Notes under the pieces: generated by a model | What the model was told of the DNA's origin: nothing | What the model saw: the letters and a program-made list of their open reading frames with translations, nothing else | Databases searched by the model: none | NCBI RefSeq assembly: GCF_900215155.1 | Contig: NZ_LT907980.1 | Coordinates: 3,472,001 to 3,536,000, forward strand | Length of the DNA stretch: 64,000 nucleotides | Source: Marinobacter sp. LV10R510-11A | Lineage (GTDB): Bacteria; Pseudomonadota; Gammaproteobacteria; Pseudomonadales; Oleiphilaceae | Direction: 5' to 3' | Part shown: one piece after another, positions 33,876-43,693 of the stretch | How the letters are laid out: every line of letters begins with the position of its first letter | How positions within the stretch are numbered: the stretch's first letter is position 1 | Position numbers and translations under genes: made by a program

Positions 33876-34880
33876 ATGAATAAGATCAAAGTAGGCATTA
33901 ACGGATTCGGCCGCATTGGCCGCCTGGCTCTGCGGGCCGCTTGGGACTGGCCGGAACTGGATTTTGTTGCCATTAACGATCCTGGGGCAGATACCCATAC
34001 CTTCGCACACCTGCTGAACTTTGACAGTGTTCACGGCCGCTGGCGCCACGAGGCCGATGCCAGTGGTGATGAGATGATGATCGAAGGCAAGCGCATCACC
34101 GTCACCCACAACAAGGCCATCGGCGATACCGACTGGTCCGGCTGCGACCTAGTGATCGAAGCCAGTGGCGTGAACAAGAAGGTAGCCGCGCTGCAAGGCT
34201 ACCTGGATCAGGGCGTGAAGCGCGTGGTAGTCACCGCGCCGGTGAAGGAAGCGGGGGCCAAGAATATCGTATTGGGCGTGAACGAGCATATTTTCGATCC
34301 GGCTAACGACCGCATCGTTTCCGCTGCGTCCTGCACCACCAACTGCCTGGCGCCGGTGGTCAAAGTTATACACGAGAAACTCGGCATCAAACACGGCTCT
34401 ATCACCACCATCCATAGCCTGACCAACACCCAGACCATAATCGACGCGCCCCACAAGGACCTGCGCCGGGCACGGTCCTGTGGCAGTTCGCTGATCCCCA
34501 CCAGCACCGGTTCTGCCACAGCGATTATCGAGATCTTCCCGGAGCTGAAGGGGCGTCTTGATGGCCACGCCGTGCGGGTTCCGCTGACGAACGCCTCGCT
34601 GACCGACTGCGTGTTTGAAGTGGAAACGCCGACGGATCGCGACACCGTGAACCAGTTGTTGAAAGAAGCCGCCGAGGGCGAACTCAAGGATATTCTGGGC
34701 TACGAAGAGCGCCCGCTGGTGTCCATCGACTACAAGACCGATCCGCGCTCATCCATTGTCGACGCCCTGTCCACGCTGGTGGTCAACGGCACCCAGGTGA
34801 AGATCTATGCCTGGTACGACAACGAATGGGGTTACGCCAACCGCACTGCGGAACTGGTACGTAAGGTAGGTTCTGCCTGA
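33876..34880 (+). CDS. Arsenate-detoxifying glyceraldehyde-3-phosphate dehydrogenase
   Basis: A 334-residue GAPDH with NAD-binding start [20 protein letters not shown], catalytic [15 protein letters not shown] and the C-terminal [11 protein letters not shown]. Its place directly before arsJ (1 bp apart) and after arsR identifies it as the ars-linked enzyme rather than the glycolytic one. In the known GAPDH-ArsJ pathway the enzyme uses arsenate in place of phosphate and makes 1-arseno-3-phosphoglycerate, which ArsJ then exports. It has no sign of decay. An inverted repeat overlaps its ribosome site. Confidence 0.93.
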   Translation: MNKIKVGINGFGRIGRLALRAAWDWPELDFVAINDPGADTHTFAHLLNFDSVHGRWRHEADASGDEMMIEGKRITVTHNKAIGDTDWSGCDLVIEASGVNKKVAALQGYLDQGVKRVVVTAPVKEAGAKNIVLGVNEHIFDPANDRIVSAASCTTNCLAPVVKVIHEKLGIKHGSITTIHSLTNTQTIIDAPHKDLRRARSCGSSLIPTSTGSATAIIEIFPELKGRLDGHAVRVPLTNASLTDCVFEVETPTDRDTVNQLLKEAAEGELKDILGYEERPLVSIDYKTDPRSSIVDALSTLVVNGTQVKIYAWYDNEWGYANRTAELVRKVGSA

Positions 34881-34881
34881 T

Positions 34882-36075
34882 ATGACTGCTGCCGTTCGAC
34901 AGTATCTGGTGATTACCGGCAACTACTGGGCCTTTACCCTGACGGACGGAGCCCTGCGCATGCTGGTGGTGCTGCATTTCCACCAGTTGGGCTACTCGCC
35001 GCTGGAAATTGCCCTGTTGTTCATTTTCTATGAATTTTTCGGGATAGTGACCAATCTGGTGGGGGGTTATCTGGGTGCGCGAATCGGGCTCAATCGCACC
35101 ATGAACTTGGGTTTGTTCCTGCAAATTCTGGCACTGGGAATGCTGGCGGTACCGGCTGCGATGCTGACTGTGCCCTGGGTGATGGCCGCTCAGGCTATGT
35201 CAGGTATTGCCAAGGATCTGAACAAGATGTCAGCGAAAAGCGGAATCAAGCTTCTGGTTCCGGATGGCGAGCAGGATCGGCTGTACAAATGGGTGGCCAT
35301 CCTGACAGGGTCGAAGAACACCCTGAAAGGGGTCGGGTTTTTTCTGGGCGGTGTGCTACTGATGGCGGTTGGGTTCACCGGTGCGGTGATCATCATGGCC
35401 GTGGTTTTGGGTCTGGTCTGGCTGGCCAGTCTGTTCCTGCTCAAGCAGGAGATGGGCAAGAGCAAAGCCAAACCGAAGTTCAGAGAAATTCTGTCAAAAA
35501 GCCGTGCAATCAATGTATTGTCCGCTGCGCGGATGTTCCTGTTCGGTGCGCGGGACATCTGGTTCGTGGTGGCTCTGCCGGTATACCTGCATACGGTGTT
35601 TGGCTGGGATTTCTGGAAAGTCGGTGGGTTCATGGCCACCTGGGTAATCGGTTACGGCTTCATTCAAACCATTGCTCCACGCATCACCGGCAACATGGAA
35701 AGCAAAGGGCCGGCAGTGCTTTGGGCCGCTGCCCTCGCACTGGTTCCTGCCGCGATTGCCGCTGGCCTGGTGATGGGTTGGTCGCCCCAGTACGTTGTTA
35801 TCGGTGGTCTGCTGTTATTCGGTGTGCTGTTTGCGATCAATTCCTCTCTGCACAGCTACCTGATTATCAGGTATGCCCGGGGGGATGGTGTGTCTCTGGA
35901 TGTGGGTTTTTACTATATGTCCAACGCCGCCGGCCGGCTTCTTGGGACAATCCTGTCAGGCTGGGTTTATCAGGTTTACGGCTTGGAGGCCTGTTTGTGG
36001 ATTTCTGCGGGGTTGGTGGCCATGGCCGCGTTGCTATCGCTGATGCTCCCCCAACGGCACGAAGCCCCGGCCTGA
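34882..36075 (+). CDS. arsJ: Organoarsenical efflux MFS transporter ArsJ
   Basis: A 397-residue major facilitator with about 12 membrane helices, starting at ATG 34882, one base after the GAPDH stop. Early sequence YLVITGNYWAFTLTDGALRM and LLFIFYEFFGIVTNLVGGYL, and a central cytoplasmic loop rich in basic residues (KQEMGKSKAKPKFREILSKS), match ArsJ. It exports 1-arseno-3-phosphoglycerate, which breaks down outside to release arsenate, so the pair works as an arsenate pump without reduction. No arsC arsenate reductase is present beside it. Confidence 0.93.
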   Translation: MTAAVRQYLVITGNYWAFTLTDGALRMLVVLHFHQLGYSPLEIALLFIFYEFFGIVTNLVGGYLGARIGLNRTMNLGLFLQILALGMLAVPAAMLTVPWVMAAQAMSGIAKDLNKMSAKSGIKLLVPDGEQDRLYKWVAILTGSKNTLKGVGFFLGGVLLMAVGFTGAVIIMAVVLGLVWLASLFLLKQEMGKSKAKPKFREILSKSRAINVLSAARMFLFGARDIWFVVALPVYLHTVFGWDFWKVGGFMATWVIGYGFIQTIAPRITGNMESKGPAVLWAAALALVPAAIAAGLVMGWSPQYVVIGGLLLFGVLFAINSSLHSYLIIRYARGDGVSLDVGFYYMSNAAGRLLGTILSGWVYQVYGLEACLWISAGLVAMAALLSLMLPQRHEAPA

Positions 36076-36223
36076 CAGCGGGAAAGGCGTCAGAAACGCA
36101 GCACCGAGCCGCCGGAATCCAGGGCCGTATAGGTGCCTCGAAGGTCAAGCCGCAGGCGACCTTGCCAATAGGCGGGGATGACCCAATAGATTGATGAACT
36201 TGATCAGAACGGAGGTGTTTCTT

Positions 36224-36895
36224 ATGTCAGAGTCCAGTGTAGTGGTAATAACCGGTGCCAACCGAGGCATTGGTCTGGAGCTTGCCCGCCATTATGCCCG
36301 CGAAGGGCATGAAGTGATCGGCGTGTGTCGGCAATCATCTGAGGAACTGGCAAACGTGACCGCTCAGGTGATCGAGGAGGTAGATGTCACCACCAATGAG
36401 GGTATCGAGAAGCTGAAGGCCGGCTTGGCGGGCAAGAGCATCAGCCTGCTGATCAACAACGCCGGCTTGCTGCAGGACGAGCAGCTTGGCAGCATTGATT
36501 TCGACTCCATCCGCATACAAATGGAAATCAACGCTTACGCCCCGTTGCGCGTGGCCGAGGCGCTAATTCCATTGATGGGGCAGAGCAGTAAGATCGCCAA
36601 TATCACCAGCCGCATGGGCTCCATTGCTGATAACGATTCCGGTGGTCGCTACGGCTATCGCGCCTCCAAAGCAGCGTTGAACGCCTTCGGTAAATCTCTG
36701 GCGATGGATTTGAAGCCCAAGGGGATCGCCGTGGCTCAGTTGCACCCTGGCTATGTGAAGACCCGGATGGTGGGCTTTGGGGGTCTTATCTCCCCGGAAG
36801 ACTCCGCTCGTGGTCTGGCGGAGCGTATTACCAAACTGAGCTTAGAGAATACCGGCTCTTTCTGGCACAGCAACGGGGAGGAGCTGCCGTGGTGA
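36224..36895 (+). CDS. Short-chain dehydrogenase/reductase
   Basis: A 223-residue classical SDR. The start at 36224 is supported by GGAGGT eight bases upstream. Motifs: TGANRGIGLELARHYAREGH (cofactor site, about 10-29), LLINNAGLLQ (NNAG), and YGYRASKAALNAFGKSLA with the catalytic YxxxK. It is probably a cytoplasmic NAD(P)H-dependent carbonyl reductase; the substrate cannot be told. It follows arsJ by about 150 bp and precedes the ABC genes by 7 bp, so it may be co-transcribed with fetAB rather than with ars. Confidence 0.85.
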   Translation: MSESSVVVITGANRGIGLELARHYAREGHEVIGVCRQSSEELANVTAQVIEEVDVTTNEGIEKLKAGLAGKSISLLINNAGLLQDEQLGSIDFDSIRIQMEINAYAPLRVAEALIPLMGQSSKIANITSRMGSIADNDSGGRYGYRASKAALNAFGKSLAMDLKPKGIAVAQLHPGYVKTRMVGFGGLISPEDSARGLAERITKLSLENTGSFWHSNGEELPW

Positions 36896-36902
36896 GCCGG
36901 TT

Positions 36903-37511
36903 TTGACCGACCTTTTGCTAGAAAACGTCAGCATTGGCGACCTGAGTGACGTTTCATTGACGGTGCCTGGCGGGCAGGTGGTTTGCTTGTCTGGCCCCTC
37001 CGGCAGTGGCAAGAGTCGCGTACTACGGGCGGTAGCCGACCTGGAACCCCACGGCGGCAGGGTTTCCCTGAAGGGTGTCGGCCAGCTGGATATACCCGCT
37101 CACCAGTGGCGAGGCCGGGTTGTTATGGTGCCCGCAGACAGCCAGTGGTGGTTTGATGATGTGGGTGCTCACTTTCCTGATAAGGCCGGTGAACGATTGC
37201 CCGCAGCACTGGGGTTGCCACCAGAGGTGATGGCCTGGTCGGTCAGCCGGCTGTCTTCCGGAGAGCGGCAACGGCTGGCGCTCTGGCGGGCTCTTTCCCT
37301 GGAGCCCCAGGCATTATTATTGGACGAACCTACCGCCAACCTCGATGGCGAGACCACGAGAGCCATTGAAACCTGGCTACTAGAAGAAATCTGGCAACGG
37401 CAAATTGCCACCCTATGGGTCGCCCATGACCCGGCCCAGATTCAACGTGTGGCTAGCGCCCACTATCGCATTCGCGGAGCCCGACTGGAGCCAGCCCATG
37501 GAAGTGATTGA
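36903..37511 (+). CDS. fetA: ABC transporter ATPase, FetA/YbbL type
   Basis: A 202-residue ATP-binding subunit with TTG start. Walker A CLSGPSGSGKSRVLRAVADL (about 29-48), signature SRLSSGERQRLALWRAL, Walker B ALLLDEPTANLDGET and the switch histidine WVAHDPAQ are all intact. With the adjoining membrane protein it matches the E. coli FetA-FetB (YbbL-YbbM) pair, which helps export iron under oxidative stress. The permease gene starts 14 bp before its stop, so the two are coupled. The symbol rests on pairing and length. Confidence 0.8.
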   Translation: MTDLLLENVSIGDLSDVSLTVPGGQVVCLSGPSGSGKSRVLRAVADLEPHGGRVSLKGVGQLDIPAHQWRGRVVMVPADSQWWFDDVGAHFPDKAGERLPAALGLPPEVMAWSVSRLSSGERQRLALWRALSLEPQALLLDEPTANLDGETTRAIETWLLEEIWQRQIATLWVAHDPAQIQRVASAHYRIRGARLEPAHGSD

Positions 37512-38295
37512 TCTGGCCTGGTGGAAACTCGGGCTAGCAGCCCTGCTGATACTGGCTCTGGCGGTGACCGGCTATTTGAGCCGGCTGGGTATCACCCGCA
37601 GCCTGTTGATTGCCGCCGTACGTACGGTGATCCAGCTGGTCCTGATCGGGTTGGTGCTGGAAGCTTTGTTTGAGTCCTCTAGTTTCTACTGGATTGCCCT
37701 GCTGGCAACGATCATGCTGCTGGTGGCAGGCCGGGAAGTGGTCGCTCGCCAGAGTCGGCGATTGCAGGGTTGGTGGGCCATCGGCATTGGTACCGGGGCC
37801 ATGTTCGTGTCGTCCTTTACGGTCACGGTGCTGGCTTTGGCCGTGGTGATCGGCCCGGAACCCTGGTATGCCCCGCAATATGCGATTCCCCTGCTGGGCA
37901 TGATGCTGGGTAATACCATGACCGGTGTCAGCCTGGCCCTGGATCGGTTGAATGAGTCAGTCTGGCGGCAGCGTGCTGTGATCGAGAATCGGCTGATGCT
38001 GGGGCAGACCTGGCAGCAAGCTTTGGAAGATATTCGCCGGGAGGCTATGCGCAGCGGCATGATGCCCTCGATCAACGCCATGGCCGCGGCGGGTATTGTC
38101 AGCCTTCCGGGCATGATGACCGGTCAGATTCTCGCCGGCAGCCCGCCGGCTGTGGCGGTGAAATACCAGATTCTGGTGATGTTGATCATTACCGCAGGCA
38201 CCGGCTTTGGTGCGGTGATGGCGGTGTCCTGGAGCAGTCGCCGGCTGTTCGATGAGCGCGAACGGTTGCGCTTGGATCGGTTGATGAAGCCCTGA
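37498..38295 (+). CDS. fetB: ABC transporter permease, FetB/YbbM type
   Basis: A 265-residue membrane protein with about six to seven helices, of the UPF0014/FetB family (YbbM 259 residues). The ATG at 37498 overlaps the end of the ATPase gene by 14 bp. The motif block IPLLGMMLGNTMTGVSLALD and the later GIVSLPGMMTGQILAGSPPA are the family signatures. Its likely role is iron (or other metal) export at the inner membrane. It ends immediately against the stop of the convergent thioesterase gene with no spacer and no visible terminator. Confidence 0.85.
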   Translation: MEVIDLAWWKLGLAALLILALAVTGYLSRLGITRSLLIAAVRTVIQLVLIGLVLEALFESSSFYWIALLATIMLLVAGREVVARQSRRLQGWWAIGIGTGAMFVSSFTVTVLALAVVIGPEPWYAPQYAIPLLGMMLGNTMTGVSLALDRLNESVWRQRAVIENRLMLGQTWQQALEDIRREAMRSGMMPSINAMAAAGIVSLPGMMTGQILAGSPPAVAVKYQILVMLIITAGTGFGAVMAVSWSSRRLFDERERLRLDRLMKP

Positions 38296-38700
38296 CTAGT
38301 GAGGTTGCTCTGGCACTTCCCGGATGCGACCTTGCTCATCAATGGCGACGTACACAAAACAGCCTTCGGTCACTTTGCGCGGGTGTTTGGCGGTGCGATC
38401 GAGGGTCCACACTTCCACATTGATTTTCATGGAGCTGCGGCCTATGTCTACCAGCTCGCAGTAGCAGCCGACTTGAGAGCCAACCCGCAAAGGTGAGAGA
38501 AACTCCATCCCATCCATGGCCACAGTGGCGTTGCGGCCCAGAGAAATGCGACCGGCCACGGTAGCGGCGGCGATGTCCATCTGCTTGACCAGCCAACCCG
38601 CGAACACATCGCCATTGGCGTTGGTATCCTGGGGCAGGGGTACAATCTGGAGGGTCAGATCGCCGCGGGGTTTGGGTTTGTCGTCGTCGAGCACCGTCAT
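38296..38700 (-). CDS. Acyl-CoA thioesterase, YciA type
   Basis: A 134-residue hotdog-fold thioesterase (YciA 132 residues). The ATG at 38700 is chosen since AAAGG precedes it and the longer form would add 23 residues unlike the family. LQIVPLPQDTNANGDVFAGWL carries the catalytic Asn-x-x-Gly-Asp region, followed by KQMDIAAATVAG. It hydrolyses acyl-CoAs of varied chain length. It is a single gene convergent with fetB, and its upstream side faces the Pho box of pstS. Confidence 0.9.
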   Translation of the reverse strand: MTVLDDDKPKPRGDLTLQIVPLPQDTNANGDVFAGWLVKQMDIAAATVAGRISLGRNATVAMDGMEFLSPLRVGSQVGCYCELVDIGRSSMKINVEVWTLDRTAKHPRKVTEGCFVYVAIDEQGRIREVPEQPH

Positions 38701-38803
38701 GAATTCAACCTTTTCAGTCCGTGATTGTTGTAGTCCCCCGCATGTTAGCGACCTGCACGGCGTCTGCAAGAAAAATTGAATGTCTTGTTCTATATTTCAA
38801 TGG

Positions 38804-38822
38804 TTGTCATAAAGTTGTCACA
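38804..38822 (+). promoter_or_regulatory. Pho box ahead of pstS
   Basis: TTGTCATAAAGTTGTCACA holds two TTGTCA-type half sites in an 11-bp spacing, the form bound by phosphorylated PhoB, close to the consensus CTGTCATAAATCTGTCACA. It lies 74 bp before the pstS start. A TTTATT about 10 bp downstream can serve as -10, so the box would replace the -35 element in the usual PhoB manner. Confidence 0.88.
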
Positions 38823-38895
38823 GAGTGCCTTTATTGTTCACACATCGGTGAAGCAACCCCGTAAATAAAGCCAAAGTGACAAACGGAGACTCAAC

Positions 38896-39954
38896 GTGAT
38901 CAAACTTAAAACAGCCCTTACAAGCGTGGCACTGGTGAGCAGTATTGCAGCCGTGTCGACTCCGGCCATGGCGCGCGACACCATCAGCATTGTGGGTTCT
39001 TCCACGGTTTACCCATTCGCCACCGTGGTTGCCGAACGCTTCGGCCGTAACACTGATTTCCCGACTCCTAAGATTGAGTCCACCGGTTCCGGTGGCGGCC
39101 TGAAGCTGTTCTGTCAAGGTGTTGGTACCCAGCACCCGGACATCACCAACGCTTCCCGTCGTATGAAAAAGAGCGAATTCGCTAACTGCCAGGCCAACGG
39201 CGTCAAGGAAATCACCGAAGTACGTATCGGTGCTGACGGTATCGTTATGGCAAACTCCAAGGAAGCGGAAAAGCTCGACTTGTCCCTGAAGCAGATTTTC
39301 CTGGCACTGGCCAAAGATGTACCTAACCCGGACGGTAGTAACGAGTTGGTTGCCAACCCTTACATGAATTGGAGCGAAATCGACTCCAGCCTTCCGAATA
39401 TTGAAATCAGCGTAATGGGCCCGCCTCCGACTTCAGGCACCCGTGACGCGTTCGTTGAGCTGGCGATGGAGAGCGGTTGCAAACAGTTCGACATGATCGC
39501 GCAGATGGAAGACGAGAACGAAGACAAGTTCAAGACCGTATGTCAAAGCATGCGTGAAGACGGCCCGTTCATTGAAGCCGGCGAAAACGACAACCTGATC
39601 GTTCAGCGTCTGGCCCAGGATCCGGAAACTCTCGGTATTTTCGGCTACAGCTTCCTGATGGAAAACACTGGCCAGATCCAGGCAGCGACCGTGAACGGCG
39701 TCGAGCCGACTCCCGAAGCCATTTCGAGCGACAAATACCCGGTAGCCCGTTCACTGTGGTTCTACATCAAGAAGGCGCACGTGGGTGTTGTTCCGGGGAT
39801 CAAGGAATATGTCTCCGAGTTCACCAGCGAAGGCGCTTGGGGTGATAACGGCTACCTCGTTGATGTAGGCCTGATCCCAAGCCCACGCAGCGAGCGCATG
39901 AAGATTGCAAAGGCGGTGAAAGAACTGCACCCGATGACTGGCAACAAGCTGTAA
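38896..39954 (+). CDS. pstS: Phosphate ABC transporter substrate-binding protein PstS
   Basis: A 352-residue periplasmic protein. The signal peptide ends ...STPAMA (about residue 26) and the mature protein starts RDTISIVGSSTVYPFATVVA, whose SSTVYPF loop binds phosphate. Later blocks STGSGGGLKLFCQG and GPPPTSGTRDAFVELA are the remaining anion loops. It captures phosphate for PstCAB. A Pho box precedes it and a hairpin follows it, so it is probably made in excess over the membrane subunits. It belongs to the DING/PstS branch common in marine gammaproteobacteria rather than the E. coli one. Confidence 0.93.
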   Translation: MIKLKTALTSVALVSSIAAVSTPAMARDTISIVGSSTVYPFATVVAERFGRNTDFPTPKIESTGSGGGLKLFCQGVGTQHPDITNASRRMKKSEFANCQANGVKEITEVRIGADGIVMANSKEAEKLDLSLKQIFLALAKDVPNPDGSNELVANPYMNWSEIDSSLPNIEISVMGPPPTSGTRDAFVELAMESGCKQFDMIAQMEDENEDKFKTVCQSMREDGPFIEAGENDNLIVQRLAQDPETLGIFGYSFLMENTGQIQAATVNGVEPTPEAISSDKYPVARSLWFYIKKAHVGVVPGIKEYVSEFTSEGAWGDNGYLVDVGLIPSPRSERMKIAKAVKELHPMTGNKL

Positions 39955-39985
39955 GGCTCGATCATGAGTCGTCAGGGATGAAGAA

Positions 39986-40019
39986 AAAGGAACGTGGGCT
40001 TGGTGGCCCGCGTTCCTTT
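39986..40019 (+). terminator. Partial terminator between pstS and pstC
   Basis: A 14-bp stem (39986-39999 with 40006-40019, one G-U pair) with a 6-base loop and only a short T stretch. It probably stops most transcripts after pstS and lets some continue into pstC, a usual way to favour the binding protein. Confidence 0.75.
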
Positions 40020-40103
40020 GTTACATCGGTATGAATATCTTCGTGCGGCAAGCTAGCAAAATAGACGCCCAGCTAACTTAAAGCCATTAATACAGAGACT
40101 GAT

Positions 40104-41492
40104 ATGCAGACGGCTAATCTTCTGCCCCTGATTCTGGTTCTCGCCTTGGTTGCCTATGGCCTCGCATACATGCGATCCCGGGCTGTGGCGGCGCCCCTCG
40201 GCGGTATCCGGAATCTCAAGGCTCTTCCATTCTACTATGCGGCGCGTGCGGCGCTTTGGTGTGCCATTCCCGCACTGATTGTGCTGGCAGCTTGGGCTGG
40301 TTTTGAAGGTAAGGTTATTCAGGGCATTGTGATCGGATCCTTGCCTCAGGATACCTGGCCAGAATCTGCTGGGCAGGCCAGCCTGATTCTCTCCCAGATC
40401 AGCAACGTCGCAGCGGGCAAGCTCGATCCTGAGTTCGTGCCGGAGCACATTGCCGGGGCAGCGTCGCTACTCGAGGCAGTTGAAAATCAGAGCGAGAACT
40501 TCAAGACCACCCTCGTAATACTGATCGCAGTATTGGGCGCTACGTTTGCATGGACCCGAGTTGCACCTCACATCAATGCCAGAAAAAACGTCGAAACAAC
40601 CCTTCGTCGGATCTTCTTTGTGTGTGCGGCATTGGCGGTGTTGACCACTGCGGGCATCGTGTTCTCGGTGATTCTGGAGACCATACGCTTCTTCGGCCGC
40701 GTGCCGATTACCGAGTTCCTGTTTGGGACCAGCTGGAGCCCCCAGACCGCCTTGCGCGTCGATCAGGTGGGTTCCGACGGTGCCTTTGGCGTTATCCCTC
40801 TGTTCACGGGCACTCTGTTGATTTCCGCCATTGCTCTGCTGGTTGCAGTGCCTGTCGGCCTGTTGTCTGCCATCTACCTGTCTGAGTATGCCAGCAAGCG
40901 TATGCGCTCAACGGTGAAGCCGGTGTTGGAGCTGCTAGCGGGTATTCCTACCGTCGTTTACGGCTTTTTCGCTGCGTTGACCGTCGCCCCTTTTATCCGT
41001 GATCTTGCCGAAATGGTGGGCCTGGAAGCCTCTTCCCAGAGTGCACTTGCTGCGGGGCTGGTCATGGGGATCATGATCGTGCCATTTGTGTCTTCGCTGT
41101 CAGACGATGTGATTAATGCCGTTCCCCAGGCCATGAGGGACGGTTCCCTGGCACTGGGTGCTACCCAGTCAGAAACCATGAAAAAGGTGATTTTCCCGGC
41201 GGCCCTGCCTGGCATTATTGGCGGCATTCTGTTGGCGGCATCCCGCGCCATCGGCGAAACCATGATTGTGGTGATGGCGGCAGGGCTGGCTGCCAACCTG
41301 ACGGCCAATCCTCTGGAGTCGGTAACGACAGTGACCGTTCAGATTGCAACATTGCTGGTGGGTGATCAGGAATTTGATAGCGCCAAGACACTGTCGGCCT
41401 TTGCCCTCGGTATGTTGTTGTTTATCGTAACGCTGCTGCTCAACGTGGTCGCACTGAAGATTGTACGCAAATATAGGGAACAGTATGACTGA
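40104..41492 (+). CDS. pstC: Phosphate ABC transporter permease PstC (long form)
   Basis: A 462-residue permease, about 140 residues longer than E. coli PstC (319). The first half has an extra N-terminal helix pair around a soluble segment of roughly 90 residues (about 75-145), then the standard ABC permease core with YLSEYASKRMRSTVKPVLEL and GIPTVVYGFFAALTVAP and the ATPase-contact EAA loop MRDGSLALGATQSETMKKV. It forms the channel with PstA. It overlaps pstA by 8 bp. The long form is usual in Marinobacter- and Pseudomonas-like genomes; the role of the added segment is unknown. Confidence 0.92.
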   Translation: MQTANLLPLILVLALVAYGLAYMRSRAVAAPLGGIRNLKALPFYYAARAALWCAIPALIVLAAWAGFEGKVIQGIVIGSLPQDTWPESAGQASLILSQISNVAAGKLDPEFVPEHIAGAASLLEAVENQSENFKTTLVILIAVLGATFAWTRVAPHINARKNVETTLRRIFFVCAALAVLTTAGIVFSVILETIRFFGRVPITEFLFGTSWSPQTALRVDQVGSDGAFGVIPLFTGTLLISAIALLVAVPVGLLSAIYLSEYASKRMRSTVKPVLELLAGIPTVVYGFFAALTVAPFIRDLAEMVGLEASSQSALAAGLVMGIMIVPFVSSLSDDVINAVPQAMRDGSLALGATQSETMKKVIFPAALPGIIGGILLAASRAIGETMIVVMAAGLAANLTANPLESVTTVTVQIATLLVGDQEFDSAKTLSAFALGMLLFIVTLLLNVVALKIVRKYREQYD

Positions 41493-42762
41493 TCAACGTT
41501 CTCAGGCAGAGATCGTCCGCAAGTCGCTGAAACGCCGGTACCGTAAGGAGCGTCGATTCCGACTGTACGGTATTCTGGCGATTTCAATTGCGCTCGCGTC
41601 TCTGTTTACCCTGTTCGCCGATATTGTCAGCAAGGGATATACCGGGTTCGTCAAGACCACCATCACTCTGGACGTGAATCTCGATTCCGCAATGATGTAC
41701 CTTGATGATCCAACCGATGCGGATCAACTGTCCATGGCGGATTTTACCGCGCCGATTATCGCCGCATTGCAGGAGCATGTTCCGGAGGCGCACAGCGCGG
41801 CTGAAAAGCGTGAGCTGGGCCGTTTTCTGGGTACCTATGCAGCCAGCGAAGTCCGCGATTTACTGATAAAAAATCCGGATCTTCTGGACACCACCCAAAC
41901 CCTAGAGTTTCCGGCCCATGATCGGGTCTCGGTATACGTCAAGCATGCGGACAATCCGCGGTACAGCATCAAACTTTCCGAGCAGCAGCAACGCTGGGTG
42001 GATGAGTTGTTGGAAAAAGGGGTTATCGATACCAGCTTCAACGACGTGCTGTTCAGTCGAGGTGACTCCAGGGAGCCTGCCAACGCCGGTGTTCTGGGTG
42101 CGATAGTCGGTTCTTTGATGGCCATGCTGGTCACGTTGGGCATCGCGTTCCCAGTGGGTATTGCGGCAGCAGTCTACCTCGAAGAATTCGCGCCACAGAA
42201 TAAACTTACCGATTTTATCGAAGTGAACATCAATAATCTGGCTGCGGTACCTTCCATCATTTTTGGTCTGCTGGGCCTGGCGGTATTCATAAACCTGTTC
42301 GGTATGCCCCGGTCGGTTCCGGTGGTAGGCGGCATGGTGCTGGCACTGATGACCCTGCCAACGATCATCATATCCAGCCGCGCGGCCATCAAGAGCGTGC
42401 CGCCCTCAGTACGGGAGGCTGCGGAGGGTGTCGGGGCCTCCAAGATGCAGGTGGTGCTTCATCACGTGATACCTCTGGCGATGCCCGGCATGCTGACCGG
42501 TTCTATCATCGGTATGGCTCAAGCTCTGGGGGAGACAGCCCCGCTGCTGCTGATTGGCATGGTGGCCTTTATAGTGGACGTGCCAGGCGGCTTTTACGAT
42601 TCGGCCACTGTGCTTCCGGTACAGATTTACCTATGGGCAAGCAGCTCCGAGCAGGGTTTTGTAGAGCTGGCATCTGCCGCCATCATGGTGCTGCTTGCCT
42701 TCATGATCAGTATGAACGCACTGGCGATCTGGCTGCGTAAACGGCTTGAGCGTAGCTGGTAA
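41485..42762 (+). CDS. pstA: Phosphate ABC transporter permease PstA (long form)
   Basis: A 425-residue permease compared with 296 in E. coli. The ATG at 41485 has AGGGAA upstream and overlaps pstC by 8 bp. After the first helix ([20 protein letters not shown]) there is an extra soluble region of about 150 residues, likely periplasmic, before the ABC core with [19 protein letters not shown] and the EAA loop [20 protein letters not shown]. It pairs with PstC in the membrane. A matching enlargement in both permeases suggests that the two added domains meet each other or PstS. Confidence 0.92.
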   Translation: MTDQRSQAEIVRKSLKRRYRKERRFRLYGILAISIALASLFTLFADIVSKGYTGFVKTTITLDVNLDSAMMYLDDPTDADQLSMADFTAPIIAALQEHVPEAHSAAEKRELGRFLGTYAASEVRDLLIKNPDLLDTTQTLEFPAHDRVSVYVKHADNPRYSIKLSEQQQRWVDELLEKGVIDTSFNDVLFSRGDSREPANAGVLGAIVGSLMAMLVTLGIAFPVGIAAAVYLEEFAPQNKLTDFIEVNINNLAAVPSIIFGLLGLAVFINLFGMPRSVPVVGGMVLALMTLPTIIISSRAAIKSVPPSVREAAEGVGASKMQVVLHHVIPLAMPGMLTGSIIGMAQALGETAPLLLIGMVAFIVDVPGGFYDSATVLPVQIYLWASSSEQGFVELASAAIMVLLAFMISMNALAIWLRKRLERSW

Positions 42763-42772
42763 GGAGAATGAT

Positions 42773-43663
42773 ATGAACACGATGAATCCGAGTATTTCCG
42801 CAGAAGCCGGCATTCGAGACCAGGGGGTAGCGATTCCTGTGCCTGAAGAGAAGCCCGAAGATACCGTGATTGAAGAAGGCATGACGGTCGGAAAGCCATT
42901 TGCCGACGACCCTAAATTCAAGCTTCGTAATGTGGAGGTTTCCTACGGCGCGGCCCGGGCGATCAAGAATATCAGCATGGATATTGGCCGAAACGAAGTC
43001 ATTGCCTTCATCGGTCCTTCTGGTTGCGGTAAGTCAACTTTTTTGCGATGCCTGAACCGGATGAACGACAGCATTGAGATTTGCCGCGTTAAAGGCTCTC
43101 TTGAACTGGACGATCAGAACATCTATGACCCAAAGCGCGACGTGGTTGAACTGAGGGCCAGGGTAGGCATGGTGTTCCAGAAGCCAAACCCCTTTCCGAA
43201 ATCGATCTATGACAATGTGGCCTATGGCCCCCGAATCCACGGTCTGGCAAATCGTAAGTCCGAGCTTGACGACATTGTCGAAAACAGTCTTCGCAAAGCT
43301 GGCTTGTGGAATGAGGCCAAAGACCGTCTAGACTCCATGGCAACCGGCATGTCCGGCGGCCAGCAACAGCGGCTGTGTATTGCCCGCGCCATTGCTGTCA
43401 GCCCGGAAGTGATACTGATGGATGAGCCATGTTCGGCCCTTGACCCGATTGCAACTGCACGGGTGGAAGAACTGATTGCCGAGATGTCCGAGAGCTACAC
43501 TATTGTGATTGTGACTCACTCCATGCAACAGGCAGCGCGGGTTTCTAACCGCACCGCCTACTTCCACCTGGGCCACCTTGTGGAGGTAAACGATACGAGC
43601 AAGGTATTTACCACGCCCGAACATCAACTGACTGAATCCTACATCACCGGTCGTTTCGGTTGA
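42773..43663 (+). CDS. pstB: Phosphate ABC transporter ATPase PstB
   Basis: A 296-residue ATPase; AAGGAG precedes the ATG. It has an N-terminal extension of about 50 residues before the ABC domain. Walker [21 protein letters not shown], signature [15 protein letters not shown], Walker [14 protein letters not shown] and the switch [14 protein letters not shown] are standard PstB. It drives phosphate import and, with PhoU, signals phosphate status to PhoR. It is followed by phoU after 30 bp. Confidence 0.95.
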   Translation: MNTMNPSISAEAGIRDQGVAIPVPEEKPEDTVIEEGMTVGKPFADDPKFKLRNVEVSYGAARAIKNISMDIGRNEVIAFIGPSGCGKSTFLRCLNRMNDSIEICRVKGSLELDDQNIYDPKRDVVELRARVGMVFQKPNPFPKSIYDNVAYGPRIHGLANRKSELDDIVENSLRKAGLWNEAKDRLDSMATGMSGGQQQRLCIARAIAVSPEVILMDEPCSALDPIATARVEELIAEMSESYTIVIVTHSMQQAARVSNRTAYFHLGHLVEVNDTSKVFTTPEHQLTESYITGRFG

Positions 43664-43693
43664 TCCGGGTGCAAAGAATAAGGGAGAAACACT

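Noticed and set aside
35289..36194. A 301-codon plus-strand frame
   Set aside because: It is another frame of arsJ; the product lacks membrane helices and any family resemblance.
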